This document shows, piece by piece, positions 33,926 to 37,002 of a stretch of DNA of 37,002 nt (position 1 is its first letter; the number at the start of each line of letters is the position of its first letter). Origin of the DNA: Burkholderiales bacterium (GTDB lineage: Bacteria; Pseudomonadota; Gammaproteobacteria; Burkholderiales; Burkholderiaceae_C); contig JAABPT010000230.1 in NCBI GenBank assembly GCA_011391855.1, positions 1 through 37,002 of the forward strand. The letters run 5' to 3'. The notes below the pieces were generated by a model, which ran no database searches, was not told where the DNA came from, and saw only the letters and a program-made list of their open reading frames with translations. Both the position numbers and the translations under genes were made by a program.

Positions 33926-35368
33926 CTACAGCACGCGCCCCGGGTTCAGGATGCCCTGGGGGTCGAGCGCGGCCTTCACGGCGCGCATCATCTGCAGCGC
34001 CACCGGCGACTTGCGCGCCGCCAGTTCGTCGCGCTTGAGTGCGCCGATGCCGTGTTCGGCCGAGAACGAGCCGCCATACGGCACCAGCGCGTCGAAGACC
34101 AGGGTATTGATGCGCTGCTCGTTGTCGTCCAGGAAGCGCTGGCCATCGCTGCCCGCGGGCGCCTGCACGTTGTAGTGCAGGTTGCCGTCGCCCAGGTGGC
34201 CGAAATTGACGAGTTGAATGCCTGGAAAGTGCCGGTGCAGCAGCGCATCGGTGCCAGCCACGAATTGGGGAACAGCCGACACCGGCAGCGAGATATCGTG
34301 CTTCACGTTCAGCCCTTCCTCGGCCTGCGCCAGCGGGATAGCCTCGCGCAGGTGCCACAGCGCGTGCGACTGCGCCAGGCTCTCGGCCACCACGGCGTTG
34401 CCGATCACGCCCGCTTCCAGCGCCGCGCCGAGCAACGCCTCGAATCGCTCGCGCGCCTGGGCCTCTCCTTCGGTGTCGCTCTGCTCCAGCAGCACGGTCC
34501 AGGGCGCGCCGGGCAGTGGCTGCGGCAGGGCCGGGAAGTGGCGCGCCACCAGGTCCAGCGCATGGCGGCCCATGACCTCGAAGCCGGTCAACGCGGCGCC
34601 GAGCCGCGCGCGCGCCAGCTTCAGCAAGGCCACACACTGCGCCAGGTCGGCGCAGGCCGCCAGCGCCGAGGTCGTGGCGGCCGGCAGCGGCGCCAGTTTC
34701 AGCGTCGCCGCGGTGATGATGCCCAGCGTGCCTTCGCTGCCGATCATCAGGTCGCGCAGGTCGTAGCCGGTGTTGTCCTTGCGCAGCCCGCTCAGGCCGT
34801 CCCACACCTGGCCGGCGGCGGTGACGACTTCCAGCCCCAGGCACAGTTCGCGCGCATTGCCCCAGCGCAGCACCTGCATGCCGCCGGCATTGGTGGCCAG
34901 GTTGCCGCCGATGGTGCAACTGCCCTCGGCCGCCAGGCTCAGCGGCAGCAGCAGGCCGCGCGCACGTGCGGCGTCCTGCGCGGCCTGCAGCACGCAGCCG
35001 GCATCGGCGGTGAGCGTCAGGTTGGCGTCGTCGATGTCGCGCACCCGGTTCATTCGTTGCAGGCTCAACAGCACCTGCGTGCCGCTGGCGTCGGGCACGC
35101 CACCGCCCACGAGACCGGTGTTGCCGCCCTGCGGCACGATGGCGGTGCCGGCGGCGGCGCAAGCGCGCACCACCGCGGCCACCTCGGCCGTGCTGCCGGG
35201 CCGCACCACGGCCAGCGCCTTGCCGCGCCAGCGCTTGCGCCAGTCCAGTTCCCAGGCCGTCAGGTCGCCCTCGGTCATCACGTTCGCGGCGCCCACGGCG
35301 CTGCGCAGCGTGTCGAGCAGGTTCGGGTCCGTCAATCGTACGGTCTCAGGCCGCGGCCTGCGCCGCAT
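33926..35368 (-). CDS. FAD-binding 2-hydroxyacid dehydrogenase (D-2-hydroxyglutarate/D-lactate type)
   Basis: A flavoprotein of up to 480 residues in the FAD_binding_4/FAD-oxidase-C family. The FAD domain includes VVRPGSTAEVAAVV and VPQGGNTGLVGGGVP. The C-terminal domain has NFGHLGDGNLHYNV and FSAEHGIG, whose histidines bind metal or substrate in D-2-hydroxyglutarate and D-lactate dehydrogenases. The end DPQGILNPGRVL is typical. The exact substrate is not readable. The ATG at 35368 overlaps the end of the DUF2069 gene by 23 bases. A TTG at 35335 (MTDPNLLDTLRS) would avoid the overlap and is a credible alternative. It forms a minus-strand pair with DUF2069. Confidence 0.88.
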   Translation of the reverse strand: MRRRPRPETVRLTDPNLLDTLRSAVGAANVMTEGDLTAWELDWRKRWRGKALAVVRPGSTAEVAAVVRACAAAGTAIVPQGGNTGLVGGGVPDASGTQVLLSLQRMNRVRDIDDANLTLTADAGCVLQAAQDAARARGLLLPLSLAAEGSCTIGGNLATNAGGMQVLRWGNARELCLGLEVVTAAGQVWDGLSGLRKDNTGYDLRDLMIGSEGTLGIITAATLKLAPLPAATTSALAACADLAQCVALLKLARARLGAALTGFEVMGRHALDLVARHFPALPQPLPGAPWTVLLEQSDTEGEAQARERFEALLGAALEAGVIGNAVVAESLAQSHALWHLREAIPLAQAEEGLNVKHDISLPVSAVPQFVAGTDALLHRHFPGIQLVNFGHLGDGNLHYNVQAPAGSDGQRFLDDNEQRINTLVFDALVPYGGSFSAEHGIGALKRDELAARKSPVALQMMRAVKAALDPQGILNPGRVL

Positions 35369-35756
35369 TGCGCAGCCGCCAGCGGATATACAACGCGCTG
35401 GCCGTGAACAGCAGCAGGCACAGTGCGACCTCGGCCACCGCCAGCGCGCGCGACCAGCCCTGTTCCGTGGTGGCGCGCACCACGCCTTCCATGAAATACA
35501 GCCACACCAGCAGGCTCAGCCAGCGGAAGGTGTACATGCGGTGGCGCAGCAGGCCCAGCACGCACAAGGCCAGCGGCACCACCTTGATGGCCAGCGTGCC
35601 GCTGCCGGTGGGCGCCAGCCACAACTCCCAGGCCAGTCCCAGCACGATCAGGCCCAGCAACCCCGCAAGTGCCGCGGCACGTGCCGCGCTCACCATGGCG
35701 TCGGGTTGCCGCGGCGTATCGCTCAGGGTGGCAGTGTCGGTGTCGGCACGAGGCAT
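35346..35756 (-). CDS. DUF2069 family inner-membrane protein
   Basis: A 136-residue protein with four hydrophobic segments (about 29-48, 56-70, 77-92 and 105-126), recognised as DUF2069, a proteobacterial membrane family without a known function. Its typical MYTFRWLSLLVWLYFMEGVVRA is present. The start MPRADTDTATLS (ATG at 35756) is one end of a 24-bp perfect inverted repeat whose other end is the start of the divergent YihY gene. The same frame stays open far upstream through the YihY gene, but that is antisense. Its end overlaps the possible start of the dehydrogenase. Confidence 0.85.
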   Translation of the reverse strand: MPRADTDTATLSDTPRQPDAMVSAARAAALAGLLGLIVLGLAWELWLAPTGSGTLAIKVVPLALCVLGLLRHRMYTFRWLSLLVWLYFMEGVVRATTEQGWSRALAVAEVALCLLLFTASALYIRWRLRNAAQAAA

Positions 35757-35777
35757 GCTGGCATCATAGCCAGCATG
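35754..35777. promoter_or_regulatory. 24-bp perfect inverted repeat with a start codon at each end
   Basis: CATGCTGGC (35754-35762), spacer ATCATA, GCCAGCATG (35769-35777): a perfect 9-bp inverted repeat. The outer ATG on each strand is the start codon of a gene, DUF2069 on the minus strand and YihY on the plus strand. The intergenic space is only 18 bases, so each promoter must lie inside the other gene, and each transcript would carry the full hairpin over its start codon. Confidence 0.7.
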
Positions 35778-37002
35778 AGCAAGCTGATCGATCTGGGGGG
35801 CAAGGTCGGGCAGCAGGTGGCTTTGCTGCTGGAAACGCTGCGCACCTGGCCCTGGTACGAGACGCTGCGCACGCTGCACCAGCGCTTCCGCGAAGACCGC
35901 CTGGGTCTCACCGCGGGCAGCCTGACCTTCACCACGCTGATCGCCCTGGTGCCGTTGTTCACGGTGATGCTGGCGGTGTTCACCGCATTCCCCATGTTCT
36001 CCAGCCTGCAGGGCGACCTGGAGCGCTTCTTCCTGCGCAGCCTGGTGCCCGACAACATCGCGCGGCCGGTGCTGCGTGCGCTGACCGAATTCGCCGGCAA
36101 GGCGCGTGGCATGGGCACGCTGGGCCTGGTGTTGCTGGTGGCCACGGCGCTGGCGCTGATGCTTACCATCGACCGCACGCTGAACGCCATCTGGCGGGTT
36201 CGGCAGCCCCGGCCCCTGGCGCAGCGCGTGCTCGTCTACTGGGCGGCGCTCACGCTGGGGCCGCTGGCGCTGGGCCTGAGTGCTTCGCTCACCTCGTATG
36301 CGCTGTCGGGGCCGCGCGGCTTCGTCACCGCGGTGCCGGACAACGTGGCCTTCCTGCTCAATGCGCTGCAGTTCTTCCTGCTCGCCTGGGGCATGGCGGC
36401 GCTGTTCCACTACGTACCCAACGTCTCGGTGCGTTGGCGCCATGCCTGGGCCGGCGGCGTCTTCGTGGCGCTGGGCGTGGAAGCGGCGCAGAGGGCCCTG
36501 GTCTGGTACGTGAATTCGGTGCCCAGCTTCTCGGCGGTTTACGGGGCCTTCGCCACCGCGCCGATCCTGCTGCTGTGGATCTACCTCGGCTGGGTCATCG
36601 TGCTGCTGGGCGCGGTGATCGCCGCCTACGCGCCCAGCCTGCAGATGCGCGTGGCCAGCATCGCGCCCACGGCTGGCTGGCGCTTCGAGCTGGCGCTGAC
36701 GCTGATCAAGCGGCTGGACGCGGCGCGGCATTCCGGCCAGCACGGCCTGTCGCTGGCGGCCATGGCCGAGTCGCTGCGCGCCGACCCGCTGCAGCTGGAG
36801 CCCGTGATCGAGCTGCTGGCCGAACTGGACTGGGTGTCGCGCCTGGACGAGGGCGGCGACGCCCGCCACGTGCTGCTGTGCGATCCGCCGACCACCCGGC
36901 TCATGCCGTTGATCGAGCGCACGCTGCTCGAGCCCGGTGCCGCCTCGGCGGCATTCCGGCGCGCGGCCGGGCTCGAGCGGCTGACGCTGGCCGACGCGAT
37001 CA
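35775..37002 (+). CDS. YihY/UPF0761 family inner-membrane protein (3' end outside the window)
   Basis: The reading frame is open from ATG 35775 to the window end (409 codons seen). The protein MSKLIDLGGKVGQQ is a YihY-family (formerly 'RNase BN') membrane protein with about six hydrophobic helices over residues 50-290. It includes the family region LTAGSLTFTTLIALVPLFTVM and SFSAVYGAFATAPILLLWIYLGWVIVLLGA. Beyond residue 290 is a cytoplasmic extension resembling a winged helix (LSLAAMAESLRADPLQLEPVIELLAEL), seen in betaproteobacterial members. The RNase activity once attributed to the family is not supported, and function is unknown. It diverges from DUF2069 through the inverted repeat at 35754-35777. 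Confidence 0.9.
   Translation, partial: MSKLIDLGGKVGQQVALLLETLRTWPWYETLRTLHQRFREDRLGLTAGSLTFTTLIALVPLFTVMLAVFTAFPMFSSLQGDLERFFLRSLVPDNIARPVLRALTEFAGKARGMGTLGLVLLVATALALMLTIDRTLNAIWRVRQPRPLAQRVLVYWAALTLGPLALGLSASLTSYALSGPRGFVTAVPDNVAFLLNALQFFLLAWGMAALFHYVPNVSVRWRHAWAGGVFVALGVEAAQRALVWYVNSVPSFSAVYGAFATAPILLLWIYLGWVIVLLGAVIAAYAPSLQMRVASIAPTAGWRFELALTLIKRLDAARHSGQHGLSLAAMAESLRADPLQLEPVIELLAELDWVSRLDEGGDARHVLLCDPPTTRLMPLIERTLLEPGAASAAFRRAAGLERLTLADAI

Overview
The window reads as ordinary core chromosome of a high-GC betaproteobacterium. The protein set and its order point to Burkholderiales, most likely Comamonadaceae (Variovorax/Acidovorax/Ramlibacter type): an intracellular PHB depolymerase, iscRSUA-hscBA-fdx, tpiA-secG-tRNA-Leu-nuoA..N, and DUF1178 and DUF2069 proteins. 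The genus cannot be fixed from reading alone. I see no insertion sequences, phage genes, CRISPR arrays or plasmid functions, and no compositional island. Genes are packed tightly. No gene-free stretch exceeds 300 bases; the longest gaps are 128-316, 10441-10608 and 1550-1712.

Layout. (1) 1-1549, minus strand: the 5' end of a PHB depolymerase gene behind a CTGC-N3-GCAG palindrome, and an aspartate/aromatic aminotransferase. (2) 1713-4420: uvrB and a low-molecular-weight phosphotyrosine phosphatase overlapping by one base. (3) 4413-10440: the Fe-S assembly operon, opened by a near-consensus type 1 IscR site that contains the phosphatase stop codon. It runs iscR-iscS-iscU-iscA, then an intrinsic terminator, then a GNAT acetyltransferase, hscB, hscA and fdx. 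(4) 10441-12811: a structured gap with a minus-strand terminator, then tsaD overlapping a class I aminotransferase gene. (5) 12807-15679: rpsO and pnp, each behind a leader with strong inverted repeats. (6) 15688-17879: an NAD(P)H:quinone oxidoreductase, tpiA and secG. (7) 17983-18142: tRNA-Leu(GAG) and its terminator. (8) 18180-32783: all fourteen complex I genes, nuoA to nuoN, with separate nuoC and nuoD. (9) 32799-33891: a NUDIX hydrolase and a DUF1178 protein behind nuoN. (10) 33926-37002: an FAD-linked 2-hydroxyacid dehydrogenase and a DUF2069 membrane protein on the minus strand, divergent from a YihY-family membrane protein that runs off the window.

How it fits together. IscS/IscU/IscA with HscB/HscA/ferredoxin build Fe-S clusters. 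Complex I, encoded 8 kb downstream, needs many of them (NuoB, E, F, G and I carry visible cluster motifs), and IscR matches supply to demand. tsaD, rpsO, pnp, secG and the tRNA are translation, RNA-decay and export housekeeping.

I found no previously undescribed multi-gene system. What merits a second look is regulatory and RNA-level: the intrinsic terminator splitting the isc operon, a candidate minus-strand small RNA upstream of tsaD, the folded rpsO and pnp leaders, and a 24-bp perfect inverted repeat holding the start codons of two divergent genes at its two ends.
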